Shown here: positions 1 through 6,817 of the stretch, piece after piece
Layout: the number at the start of each line of letters is the position of its first letter
Numbering within the stretch: the stretch's first letter is position 1
Assembly (NCBI GenBank): GCA_012514445.1
Contig: JAAZAI010000043.1
Coordinates: forward strand, 1 to 8,567
Reading direction: 5' to 3'
DNA from: Lentisphaerota bacterium
Lineage (GTDB): Bacteria > Verrucomicrobiota > Kiritimatiellia > RFP12 > UBA3636
Length of the DNA: 8,567 bases
The notes under the pieces: model-generated
Seen by the model: only the letters and a program-made list of their open reading frames with translations
Told to the model about the DNA's origin: nothing
Database searches by the model: none
Program-made: the position numbers and the translations under genes

Positions 1-1
1 C

Positions 2-310
2 CGCGACGACCGCGGCCCCTCCGGCCCCCGCGAAGGCGGTTTCGAGCCTCGTGAAGGTGGCGGCTTCCGCAAGCCCTGGGAACGCCGCGACGACCGCGGC
101 CCCTCCGGCCCCCGCGAAGGCGGTTTTGCGCCCCGCGAAGGCGGCGGCTTCCGCAAACCCTGGGAACGCCGCGACGATGGCGCCCCCTCCGGGCCCCGCG
201 AAGGCGGGTTCGAGCCTCGCGAAGGCGGCGGCTTCCGCAAGCCCTGGGAGAACCGAGGGCCTCGTTTCGGCAACGACCGCGGCGACGGCTTCCGCAAGCC
301 GTGGGAGAAG
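2..310 (+). repeat. In-frame tandem 84-bp repeat (three units plus a degenerate fourth) in the rlmB N-terminal region
   Basis: Three consecutive 84-bp units lie at 2-85, 86-169 and 170-253, followed by a shortened, diverged copy at 254-310. Each unit encodes 28 residues of the form RDDRGPSGPREGGF, then EPREGGGFRKPWER. Each unit also holds an internal duplication of PREGGF-like text. By hand alignment, units 1 and 2 differ at 6 of 84 bases and units 1 and 3 at 10 of 84. The fourth copy keeps only the GFRKPWE end. The array reaches the window edge, so more units may lie upstream. The composition resembles disordered RNA-binding Arg/Gly tails. Confidence 0.93.
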
Positions 311-1135
311 CGGCCGGGCTCCTTCAACCGGGACCGCCCCGAAGGCGCGGCCCCTGCGCCCAAGGGTCCCTCCACGCCGGCCGCGCCCGAAGGCGAGCTG
401 CTCTTCGGCCGCCAGCCCGTCCGCGAAATGCTGCGGGCCAACCGCCGCGTCGTCAAGCAGATGATGTTCTCGGACGGCATCAAGGACAGCGAGGAGATTC
501 TGGAGATCAAGGCAGCCTGCGAAGCCCGCGGCATCGCCATCCAGAACCACACGCGCGAAACGCTCGACGCCTGGGTCAACTCGGCGAACCACCAGGGGGT
601 GATGGCCGTCTGCGAGGAGTACCCGTACGCCGAGCTCGAGGAGATCACCGCCGCGGTGGAAGCCGCGACGGGCGACTGCCTCGTCGTGGTCCTCGACCAC
701 GTCGTCGATCCGCAGAACCTCGGCTCCCTGCTGCGCACGTGCGAGACCGCCGGCGTCTTGGGCGTGGTGATCCCGTCGGACCGCGCGGTGGGCGTCACGC
801 CCGCGGCGGTCCGCGCCTCGGCCGGCGCGGCCGAGCATTTGAAGATCGCCCGCGTGCCAAATCTCGTCAGCGTCCTGGAGAGGCTCAAGGACCTCGGCGC
901 GTGGAGCACGGGGCTCGAGGCGCTTCCGGAGTCGAAGCCCTACACGGAGGTCGACTACAAAGGCAAGGTCTGCATCGTGATCGGCAGCGAGGGCCATGGC
1001 CTGAGCTCGCCGGTGCGCGGCAAGTGCGACAACCTCGTCAAGCTGCCGATGTTCGGCAAGGTCTCCTCGCTCAACGCCGGCGTGGCGGGCGCCCTCGCCC
1101 TCTACGAGGCGATCCGCCAGCAGCAGCATGCCTAG
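2..1135 (+). CDS. rlmB: 23S rRNA (guanosine-2'-O)-methyltransferase, RlmB/SpoU family, 5'-truncated by window edge, with N-terminal repeat extension
   Basis: This SPOUT-fold enzyme is expected to transfer a methyl group from S-adenosylmethionine to the ribose of a 23S rRNA guanosine (G2251 in E. coli). The frame is open from base 2, so the start lies outside the window. An internal ATG at 428 is not the start, because the conserved substrate-binding domain already begins upstream at about 395 (ELLFGRQPVREML). Order of parts: a repeat tail rich in Arg, Gly, Pro and Glu (2-310), a Pro/Ala linker, an L30e-like SpoU substrate-binding domain (about 395-640), then the catalytic SPOUT domain. Its three motifs are visible: DPQNLGSLLRT with the Asn and catalytic Arg, IVIGSEGHGLS, and LPMFGKVSSLNAGVA, which ends in the Ser-Leu-Asn cofactor-knot motif. 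The L30e-like domain favours RlmB over TrmH (tRNA Gm18). The stop overlaps the tgt start, so translation is probably coupled. The family is certain and the exact target nucleotide is inferred. Confidence 0.9.
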   Translation, partial: RDDRGPSGPREGGFEPREGGGFRKPWERRDDRGPSGPREGGFAPREGGGFRKPWERRDDGAPSGPREGGFEPREGGGFRKPWENRGPRFGNDRGDGFRKPWEKRPGSFNRDRPEGAAPAPKGPSTPAAPEGELLFGRQPVREMLRANRRVVKQMMFSDGIKDSEEILEIKAACEARGIAIQNHTRETLDAWVNSANHQGVMAVCEEYPYAELEEITAAVEAATGDCLVVVLDHVVDPQNLGSLLRTCETAGVLGVVIPSDRAVGVTPAAVRASAGAAEHLKIARVPNLVSVLERLKDLGAWSTGLEALPESKPYTEVDYKGKVCIVIGSEGHGLSSPVRGKCDNLVKLPMFGKVSSLNAGVAGALALYEAIRQQQHA

Positions 1136-2264
1136 TCCCTTCTCGGTCTCCAAGGTCCAGAACGTCCTGCCGGACGGCCGCTACGCGGCGCGGCGGGGCG
1201 CGCTGGCGACCACGCATGGCGTCGTCCAGACCCCGGCCTTCATGCCGGTGGGCACGCAGGCCACGGTCAAAACCCTGGAGCCAAGGGATCTGCACGAGCT
1301 GCGGGTCGGGATGATCCTGGCCAACACGTACCATCTGATGCTGCGGCCCGGCAACGACATCGTCGCGGCCTGCGGCGGCTTGCACCGCTTCATGGGCTGG
1401 GACGGGCCGATCCTGACGGACAGCGGCGGCTTCCAGGTCTTCTCCCTCGGACACCTGCGCAAGATCCGCGACGACGGAGTGGAGTTCAACTCCCACATCG
1501 ACGGTTCGCGCGTCTTTCTGGGACCGCGGGAATCGATGGAGACGCAGCGGGTCCTCGGCTCGGACGTGGCGATGTGCTTCGACGAGTGCATCCCCTATCC
1601 CGCGACGCCTGAATATGCTTGCAAATCGGTGGCCAAAACTCTAGTATGGGCATCACTTTGCGCTACACAGAGCCGAGCGTCCGGACAGCTTCTCTTCGGC
1701 ATCGTCCAAGGGGGAGTCTACGGTGAGCTCAGGGAGCGTTGCGCGCATGGCCTGGTCGAGATCGGATTCGATGGATACGGCATCGGCGGGGTGAGCGTGG
1801 GCGAGCCTGTCGATGTGTTGCTCAAAGGCGTCGAGGACAGCACGGTCCATCTTCCCGAAGACAGGCCCCGTTATCTGATGGGGGTTGGCGACAGGTTGCA
1901 GATCGTGGAGGCGGTGGCCCGAGGCGTGGACATGTTCGACTGCGTGATTCCCACGCGACATGCCCGCAACGGGTCGGCGTTCACCCGGCGAGGTTCGCTG
2001 CAGGTCAAGGCCGGCCGCTACAAGCAGGACACCCGTCCCGTGGAGGAAGGCTGCGAATGCCCCTGCTGCAGGCACTTCACCCGGGCGTACGTGCGCCACC
2101 TCCTCAACGCGGGCGAGATTCTCGGCATTCGGCTGCTGACGCTCCACAACATCCACCGCTACATGGCGTTCATGGAGGAGCTTCGCACCTCGCTCGAAGA
2201 CGGATCCTTCGCCGAGTTCAGGCGGAGGGCGCACGAGGAACTGAACAGCACGGAACAACGTTGA
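1128..2264 (+). CDS. tgt: tRNA-guanine transglycosylase (queuosine biosynthesis)
   Basis: Tgt exchanges the wobble guanine of GUN-anticodon tRNAs (Asp, Asn, His, Tyr) for preQ1, a step towards queuosine. The 378-residue length is normal for the family. Key residues are all present: Asp98 in LTDSGGFQVFSL, Asp152 and Cys154 in FDEC, Gln in GIVQGG, and the nucleophile Asp271 in MFDCVIPTR. The zinc site is Cys309, Cys311, Cys314 and His340, the C-x-C-x2-C-x25-H pattern. The substrate-pocket segment reads GGVSVGEP, keeping the valine of bacterial preQ1-type enzymes (Val233 of Z. mobilis), so preQ1 rather than queuine is the likely substrate. The ATG lies inside the end of rlmB (8-base overlap) without a well-spaced Shine-Dalgarno, which suggests translational coupling. 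Residues near 165-185, encoded by an AT-richer patch at 1611-1680, look unlike the usual family sequence, but no frameshift is needed. Confidence 0.97.
   Translation: MPSPFSVSKVQNVLPDGRYAARRGALATTHGVVQTPAFMPVGTQATVKTLEPRDLHELRVGMILANTYHLMLRPGNDIVAACGGLHRFMGWDGPILTDSGGFQVFSLGHLRKIRDDGVEFNSHIDGSRVFLGPRESMETQRVLGSDVAMCFDECIPYPATPEYACKSVAKTLVWASLCATQSRASGQLLFGIVQGGVYGELRERCAHGLVEIGFDGYGIGGVSVGEPVDVLLKGVEDSTVHLPEDRPRYLMGVGDRLQIVEAVARGVDMFDCVIPTRHARNGSAFTRRGSLQVKAGRYKQDTRPVEEGCECPCCRHFTRAYVRHLLNAGEILGIRLLTLHNIHRYMAFMEELRTSLEDGSFAEFRRRAHEELNSTEQR
1619..1647 (+). promoter_or_regulatory. Candidate sigma70-like promoter inside tgt
   Basis: TTGCAA at 1619-1624 and TAGTAT at 1642-1647 are separated by 17 bases. 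Each box matches the sigma70 consensus at 4 of 6 positions. They sit in the most AT-rich stretch of the window. If active, transcription would start near 1654 and could supply yajC and secDF independently of rlmB. The match is modest and could be chance within an AT-richer patch. Confidence 0.25.
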
Positions 2265-2307
2265 GTCCGCCCCGCAGGCCCGATTCTCAAAACACAACAC
2301 CCAACAC

Positions 2308-2718
2308 ATGAATTCGAACACCCTTCCCTTCCTTCTCGCCCAGGCGCCCGCGCCCGTGGAAGCCACCGCCGCCGCGGCGCAGCCCGCCGCCCCCGGCGCG
2401 GCCCCGATGGGCGCCCCCGCCCCGATGGCCGGCGGCATGGGCCAGTTCCTGCCCCTGATCCTGATCTTCGCGATCCTCTACTTCATCATGATCCGGCCGG
2501 CCCAGCGCAAGGAGAAGGAGCGCAAGAAGGAGATCTCCGAGCTGCGCGCCGGCACCAAGGTGCTCTTCGCCGGCGGCCTCATCGGCACGATCGTCGAAGT
2601 CAAGGACGCGACCTTCCGCGTGGAGGTCGCCGACGGCGTCGTGCTCGAAATCGCCCGCGGCGCCGTCCAGCGCTCGCTTCAGGCCAATGAATCCCCCGCG
2701 GAGCCGGACGCCCGCTGA
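2308..2718 (+). CDS. yajC: Sec translocon accessory protein YajC
   Basis: YajC is a small inner-membrane protein that associates with SecD and SecF at the SecYEG channel. This 136-residue version has three parts. The N-terminal segment (about residues 11-45) is long and rich in Ala, Pro and Gly. One membrane helix (about 46-62) is followed by the family signature MIRPAQRKEKE at 61-71. The C-terminal soluble domain contains LRAGTKVLFAGGLIGTIVEV. The signature, the soluble domain and the position between tgt and secDF make the call secure. The start is 43 bases after the tgt stop. No Shine-Dalgarno is seen; the leader just upstream is A/C-rich (AAAACACAACACCCAACAC) and looks unstructured. Confidence 0.95.
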   Translation: MNSNTLPFLLAQAPAPVEATAAAAQPAAPGAAPMGAPAPMAGGMGQFLPLILIFAILYFIMIRPAQRKEKERKKEISELRAGTKVLFAGGLIGTIVEVKDATFRVEVADGVVLEIARGAVQRSLQANESPAEPDAR

Positions 2719-2764
2719 GGCGCCGCCGCGCAACCTTTTCCGGCAAGAACCCATCACGCATCCC

Positions 2765-2769
2765 AAGGA
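2765..2769 (+). promoter_or_regulatory. Ribosome binding site of secDF
   Basis: AAGGA lies 9 bases before the ATG at 2779 and supports that start. The 60-base gap before secDF is the longest in the window and shows no hairpin followed by a T-run. Confidence 0.6.
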
Positions 2770-2778
2770 CCTATCACC

Positions 2779-5319
2779 ATGCACTCCGTTAACTGGCTGA
2801 AGTGGCTCATCCTGGCGCTCCTCGTCTCCGCGTCCGTCCTCCTGATCATCCCGCCCAAGGACCGCATCCGGCTGGGGCTCGACCTGCAGGGCGGCTACAG
2901 CTTCACGCTCGAACTCGACAAGGCGGCGCTGGACGAAACGATCCGCGGCCGCTTCCCCGAAGGCGCTTCGGAGGCAGAGATCGCCAGCCGCATCAAGGAG
3001 GCGATGGCCTCGGCCGACGAGACGGCCGTGGAGGTCATCCGCAACCGCGTCGACTCCCTGGGCACGTTGGAGCCCGTGATCACCCGCGGCAAGGACGGCC
3101 GCATCTACGTGCAGATCCCCGGTGCCGACGAGGCCAAGCGGGCCGAGGCGGAGAAGCTGATCCGCAGCGTGGCGTTCCTCGACTTCCGACTCGTCAGCAG
3201 CCGCTCCGGCGACATGGCGCAGAAGCTCTTCGACCAGGGCAAGGCCCCCGAAGGCTACCAGATCGCGGACATCGGAGGCCGCAAATACTTTGTTCGCGTC
3301 CCCAACACCCCCGAGCCCCCCCCCGCCTCCATCCAGTCGTTCGGCAACCCCGATCCCGGCTACATCCTGATGTTCGAGCGCGCGAAGATCGGCGATGCCG
3401 AGGCGTTCACGCCCCACTACGTCAGCCGCCGCCCGCTGCTCACCGGCGAGTTCATCAAGAAGGCGGGAACCGACGTGGACATGATGTCCGGCCGCAACTA
3501 CGTCTCCCTCTCCCTCAACACCGAAGGCGCGAACAAGTTCGAAGAGATCACCGGCAAGTACTGCCCCTACGGCACTTCGAACAAGTCGAGCGGCGTCGGC
3601 CGGCAGCTCGCCGTCGCGCTCGACGGCGTCATCTACTCCGCGCCGACCATCGACGAGCGCATTCCGGGCGGCAACGCCGTCATCCGCGGCGACTTCTCCC
3701 CCGCGGAGGCCAAGCGTCTCGCCACCGTGCTCAACGCCGGCGCCCTGCCCGCGCCGATGAAGTTCATCGGCAAGCGCTTCGTGAACCCGACGCTCGGCGA
3801 GGACGCCATCACCGCCGCCAAGAAGGCCATCGTCGTCGGCTTCGCCGCCATCATCCTCTTCGTGGCCCTCTACTACCGCTTCATGGGCGTCGTGGCCGCG
3901 GCCGCGCTGATCCTGAATCTCGTGCTGCTGCCGATCTGCGCCGTGGTGGCCTCCAACATCCTGAGCATCTTCGTGCCCGACGTGACGCTCTCGGGCGGCA
4001 GCATCCTGCGCCTGCCGGTGCTCACGCTCCCCGGCATCGCCGGCATTCTGCTGACCATCGGCATGGCGGTGGACGCCAACGTGCTCATCTACGAGCGCAC
4101 GCGCGAGGAGCAGCTCGCGGGGCGCCCGGCCTTCCCCTCGATCATGGCCGGCTACAAACGCGCCTTCCTCGCCATCTTCGACGGCAACCTGACGACCGTC
4201 ATCACCGCCGTCATCCTCTTCGTCTTCGGCACCGGCCTCATCCGCGGCTTCTCCATCACCCTCGTCGCCGGCATCATGGGCAGCATGTACACGGCCCTCG
4301 TGGTGACGAAGATGGTCTTCCAGGCGACCGTCCCCGAGACGCGCGCGAAGCCGATGTCCATGATGAAGCTGCTCAACGACAAGGTGAACATCGCCTTCAC
4401 CCGCTGCTTCAAGCCCGTGATTCTCGTGGCCGTCGCGATCATCGTCGTTTCCATCGCCGCCACCGTCGTGCGCGGCCTGCGCAACCCGGCCTCGATCTTC
4501 GCGGTCGACTTCACCGGCGGCGCCAAGGTCAGCTACGCGGTGCAGGTCCCGGAAGGCGCCGACCTCGGCAAGACCCTCGGCGACATCCGCTCGGCGGCGA
4601 CGGCCGCGGGCATCACGGATGCCTCTCCGCAGTTCCAGCAGTCGGACGACGCGACCTTCCTCGAGATCAAGACCGTCCTCACGGAAGTCGGCGGCGTCGA
4701 GGTGTCCGAAGTCCTCACGGACGCGCTGGCGAAGGCCGAGGCGCTCAAGGACGTGCGCTTCACCTACCTCGACATCGACTCCGTCGGCTCCCAGATCGGC
4801 GGGGAGATGAAGAAGAGCGCGCTGGTCGCCATCGTCTTCTCGGGCATCGCGATGCTCCTCTACATCACGCTGCGATTCGAATTCGGCTTCTCCCTGGGCG
4901 CCATCGCCGCGGTCGTGCACGACGTGCTCATCACCATCGGCGTCTTCTCCTGCCTCGGCTTCCAGTTCGACCTCACGATCGTGGCCGCCATGCTCACCAT
5001 CGTCGGCTACGGCGTCAACGACACGATCGTGCTCTTCGACCGCATCCGCGAGGAGCTCAAGCGAGACCAGAAGATGTCGTTCCCCGAGCTGGCCAACCAC
5101 TGCATCAACCTCACGCTGAGCCGGACGATCCTCACCTCCGTCTCCACGCTGCTCACCGTCTTCGCCCTGTTGGTCTTCACGACCGGCGACATCTTCGGGT
5201 TCGCCGTCTGCATGTTCATCGGGCTGCTCGCGAGCACCTTATCGACCATCTTCATCGCCACGCCCGTCATGCTGGCGTGGTACAACAACAAGCGCCCCAG
5301 CTTCAGCATCGGCAAATAG
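2779..5319 (+). CDS. secDF: Fused protein translocase subunit SecDF
   Basis: SecDF uses the proton gradient to pull preproteins out of the SecYEG channel on the periplasmic side. The 846 residues comprise SecD (to about residue 520) joined to SecF, with 12 predicted membrane helices: about 6-25, 350-368, 371-393, 415-438, 470-490, 492-514, 546-564, 680-698, 705-728, 732-755, 784-805 and 811-836. SecD shows GLDLQGG near residue 34, the P1 domain ending in GGNAVIRGDFSPAEAKRLA, and TLPGIAGILLTIGMAVDAN. SecF shows DFTGG at 577 and GYGVNDTIVLFDRIREE. Proton-path residues known from T. thermophilus SecDF (Asp340, Asp637, Arg671) align with Asp432, Asp748 and Arg782; the last two keep the same spacing of 34. 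P1 contains a Pro-rich loop (about 175-195) and a Cys-containing loop (GKYCPYGTSNKSSGVG). A longer loop also precedes helix 4. The gene follows yajC, as expected for this complex. Confidence 0.97.
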   Translation: MHSVNWLKWLILALLVSASVLLIIPPKDRIRLGLDLQGGYSFTLELDKAALDETIRGRFPEGASEAEIASRIKEAMASADETAVEVIRNRVDSLGTLEPVITRGKDGRIYVQIPGADEAKRAEAEKLIRSVAFLDFRLVSSRSGDMAQKLFDQGKAPEGYQIADIGGRKYFVRVPNTPEPPPASIQSFGNPDPGYILMFERAKIGDAEAFTPHYVSRRPLLTGEFIKKAGTDVDMMSGRNYVSLSLNTEGANKFEEITGKYCPYGTSNKSSGVGRQLAVALDGVIYSAPTIDERIPGGNAVIRGDFSPAEAKRLATVLNAGALPAPMKFIGKRFVNPTLGEDAITAAKKAIVVGFAAIILFVALYYRFMGVVAAAALILNLVLLPICAVVASNILSIFVPDVTLSGGSILRLPVLTLPGIAGILLTIGMAVDANVLIYERTREEQLAGRPAFPSIMAGYKRAFLAIFDGNLTTVITAVILFVFGTGLIRGFSITLVAGIMGSMYTALVVTKMVFQATVPETRAKPMSMMKLLNDKVNIAFTRCFKPVILVAVAIIVVSIAATVVRGLRNPASIFAVDFTGGAKVSYAVQVPEGADLGKTLGDIRSAATAAGITDASPQFQQSDDATFLEIKTVLTEVGGVEVSEVLTDALAKAEALKDVRFTYLDIDSVGSQIGGEMKKSALVAIVFSGIAMLLYITLRFEFGFSLGAIAAVVHDVLITIGVFSCLGFQFDLTIVAAMLTIVGYGVNDTIVLFDRIREELKRDQKMSFPELANHCINLTLSRTILTSVSTLLTVFALLVFTTGDIFGFAVCMFIGLLASTLSTIFIATPVMLAWYNNKRPSFSIGK

Positions 5320-5323
5320 CCGG

Positions 5324-5329
5324 AAAGGA
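5324..5329 (+). promoter_or_regulatory. Ribosome binding site of ispD
   Basis: AAAGGA ends 9 bases before the ATG at 5339, just after the secDF stop. A second purine run, GGGAGG at 5331-5336, is only 2 bases from the ATG and is too close to be the main site. Confidence 0.6.
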
Positions 5330-5338
5330 CGGGAGGCC

Positions 5339-6019
5339 ATGACCACGGCAATCATCGTAGCGGCAGGCAAGAGCGCGCGCATGGGCGGAGACGTCGACAA
5401 GGCGTTCCTCAGCCTCGGCCCCAAACCCGTCCTCGCCTATTCCCTGATGACGTTCGAGGCATGCCCGGACATCGACAAGATCGTCCTCGTCGTGCGCAAG
5501 GACCAGCTCGTCGCCGCCAAGAGCGCCTCCCAGATGTTCGGCTGCCGCAAGGTCGCCGCCATCGTCGCGGGCGGCGCCACGCGGCAGGAGTCCGTCGGCA
5601 ACGGCATGGCCGCCTGCGACCCCGAGACCACGATGGTCTGCGTCCACGACGGCGCGCGGCCCTGCATCACCTCGGCGCTCATCTCCGAGACGATCCGCAC
5701 GGCCAAGCGCACCGGCTCCGGCGTCGCGGCCGCGAAGGTCACCGACACCCTCAAGTCCGTCGACCACGGACAGGTGGTCGCCTCCACCATCGACCGCGCG
5801 AAGGTGTGGTCCGTGCAGACGCCCCAGACCTTCAAGTTCGACATCCTCCGCCGCGCTCTCGAAAAGGCGAAGCAGGACAAGGCGAACTTCACCGACGAAG
5901 CCTCCGCCGTCGAACACCTCGGGGAAAGCGTCCACCTCGTGCCTTCCTCGTTTCCGAACATCAAGATCACCGTCACCGACGATCTGAAAGTGGCCGCGCT
6001 GCTGCTCGGAATCCACTAG
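5339..6019 (+). CDS. ispD: 2-C-methyl-D-erythritol 4-phosphate cytidylyltransferase
   Basis: IspD couples CTP with 2-C-methyl-D-erythritol 4-phosphate to form 4-diphosphocytidyl-methylerythritol and pyrophosphate, the third step of the MEP isoprenoid pathway in the cytoplasm. The 226 residues match the family's usual size. Visible motifs are the nucleotide-binding loop IIVAAGKSARMG with Arg14 and Lys21 (Arg20 and Lys27 in E. coli), GGATRQESV, VHDGARP with Asp104, QTPQTF, TDEASAVE and PNIKITVTDDL with Lys209 (Lys213 in E. coli). All catalytic positions I could place are kept, so the enzyme should be active. No ispF is fused to it or lies next to it. It sits 19 bases after secDF and has a good Shine-Dalgarno. 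Confidence 0.97.
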   Translation: MTTAIIVAAGKSARMGGDVDKAFLSLGPKPVLAYSLMTFEACPDIDKIVLVVRKDQLVAAKSASQMFGCRKVAAIVAGGATRQESVGNGMAACDPETTMVCVHDGARPCITSALISETIRTAKRTGSGVAAAKVTDTLKSVDHGQVVASTIDRAKVWSVQTPQTFKFDILRRALEKAKQDKANFTDEASAVEHLGESVHLVPSSFPNIKITVTDDLKVAALLLGIH

Positions 6020-6036
6020 CCCACCCCCAACCGCCG

Positions 6037-6774
6037 ATGGACAAGAAGTTCGCCATTCTCGCCGACATCCACGCCAACATCGACGCGCTCCAGGCCGTCG
6101 TGGAGGACGCCCGTTCGCAATCCGTCACGAATTTCATCTGCGTCGGCGACATCGTCGGCTACAACGCCAAGCCCATCGAGTGCGTCCATCTCATCCGCGA
6201 GCTCGACTGCTTCACCGTGCGCGGCAACCACGACCACTATTGCGCCTTCGACGAGTCGCTCGACGACTTCCACCCCATGGCGGCGAGCGTCGTCGCCTGG
6301 ACCCGGCGCGAGCTCGCCAGGGATCCCGTCGCCGGCGACTGGCTCCGCGCCCTGCCCCTCCATGCGTTCCACCAGGGCATGACCCTCGTGCACAGCACGC
6401 TCGACATGCCCGAGCGCTGGGGCTACGTGTTCGACGCGATCGAGGCCGAGGCCCACTTCTGCTACCAGAACACGCAGGTCTGCTTCCACGGGCACACCCA
6501 CGTCCCCGTGATCTTCGAGAAGCACGGACCGTCCGTCGAACGCTACGACCCGCAGACGATCAACATCGGCCTCGGCCGCAAGTACTTCATCAACACCGGC
6601 AGCATCGGCCAGCCGCGCGACAACGACAGCCGCGCCTCCTACTGCACCTACGACACCGCGCTGCGCGAAATCCAGTTCCACCGCGTCGAGTACGACATCG
6701 AGGCCACCCAGGCCAAGATCCGCGGCGCGGGCCTCCCGGAACGCCTCGCCCAGCGCATCGCGGTGGGACGCTGA
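6037..6774 (+). CDS. Calcineurin-like metallophosphoesterase (YfcE/MJ0936-type), substrate unknown
   Basis: The 245-residue protein has the complete two-metal site of the calcineurin-like phosphoesterase fold: Asp10 and His12 in LADIHAN, Asp38 in VGDIVGY, Asn64 and His65 in RGNHDHY, His119 in LVHSTL, and His153 and His155 in FHGHTHVP. The NTGSIGQPRDND segment that follows is typical of the YfcE/MJ0936 group, whose members hydrolyse phosphodiesters or phosphomonoesters in vitro. No signal peptide or membrane segment is seen, so it should be cytoplasmic. The ATG at 6037 is chosen because MDKKFAILADIHAN starts directly on the first beta strand; the open frame further upstream overlaps ispD out of frame and is a shadow. 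It begins 17 bases after ispD and has no Shine-Dalgarno. The physiological substrate cannot be read from sequence or context. Confidence 0.9.
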   Translation: MDKKFAILADIHANIDALQAVVEDARSQSVTNFICVGDIVGYNAKPIECVHLIRELDCFTVRGNHDHYCAFDESLDDFHPMAASVVAWTRRELARDPVAGDWLRALPLHAFHQGMTLVHSTLDMPERWGYVFDAIEAEAHFCYQNTQVCFHGHTHVPVIFEKHGPSVERYDPQTINIGLGRKYFINTGSIGQPRDNDSRASYCTYDTALREIQFHRVEYDIEATQAKIRGAGLPERLAQRIAVGR

Positions 6775-6806
6775 ACGGCTCCGCAGATTCTGTTTCAACT
6801 CCAAGC

Positions 6807-6812
6807 GAAAGG
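6807..6812 (+). promoter_or_regulatory. Ribosome binding site of the SGNH hydrolase lipoprotein gene
   Basis: GAAAGG ends 5 bases before the ATG at 6818 and supports that start, which also gives a well-formed lipoprotein signal peptide. Confidence 0.5.
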
Positions 6813-6817
6813 TTCCC

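Noticed and set aside
2..310. CRISPR-like or mobile-element repeat array
   Set aside because: The units are contiguous without spacers, keep one reading frame, and continue into an rRNA methyltransferase; they are a protein-coding tandem repeat.
428..1135. A 235-residue rlmB starting at the ATG at 428
   Set aside because: The frame is open upstream to the window edge and conserved residues of the substrate-binding domain already occur from about 395, so the gene is longer.
1595..1700. Paired frameshifts in tgt explaining the odd segment
   Set aside because: Reading the patch in the other two frames gives either a stop (TAG near 1642) or no better match to the usual Tgt helix, so an uninterrupted, divergent segment is the simpler view.
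2287..5100. Very long open frame (937 codons) on the minus strand opposite yajC and secDF
   Set aside because: It is rich in Asp, Glu, His, Gly and Arg with no recognisable domain, and lies exactly opposite secure genes. High GC at third codon positions removes stops from the antisense frame, so this is a codon-bias shadow.
2802..5342. Arg-rich open frame of 846 codons on the plus strand, offset from secDF
   Set aside because: It has the same length as secDF but is almost all Arg, His, Pro and Gly with no motifs. It is a frame shadow of secDF in GC-rich DNA.
5461..6036. Long N-terminal extension of the phosphoesterase in frame with 6037
   Set aside because: The extension overlaps ispD in another frame, is Arg/His/Pro-rich and has no domain. 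The fold starts immediately after the ATG at 6037.
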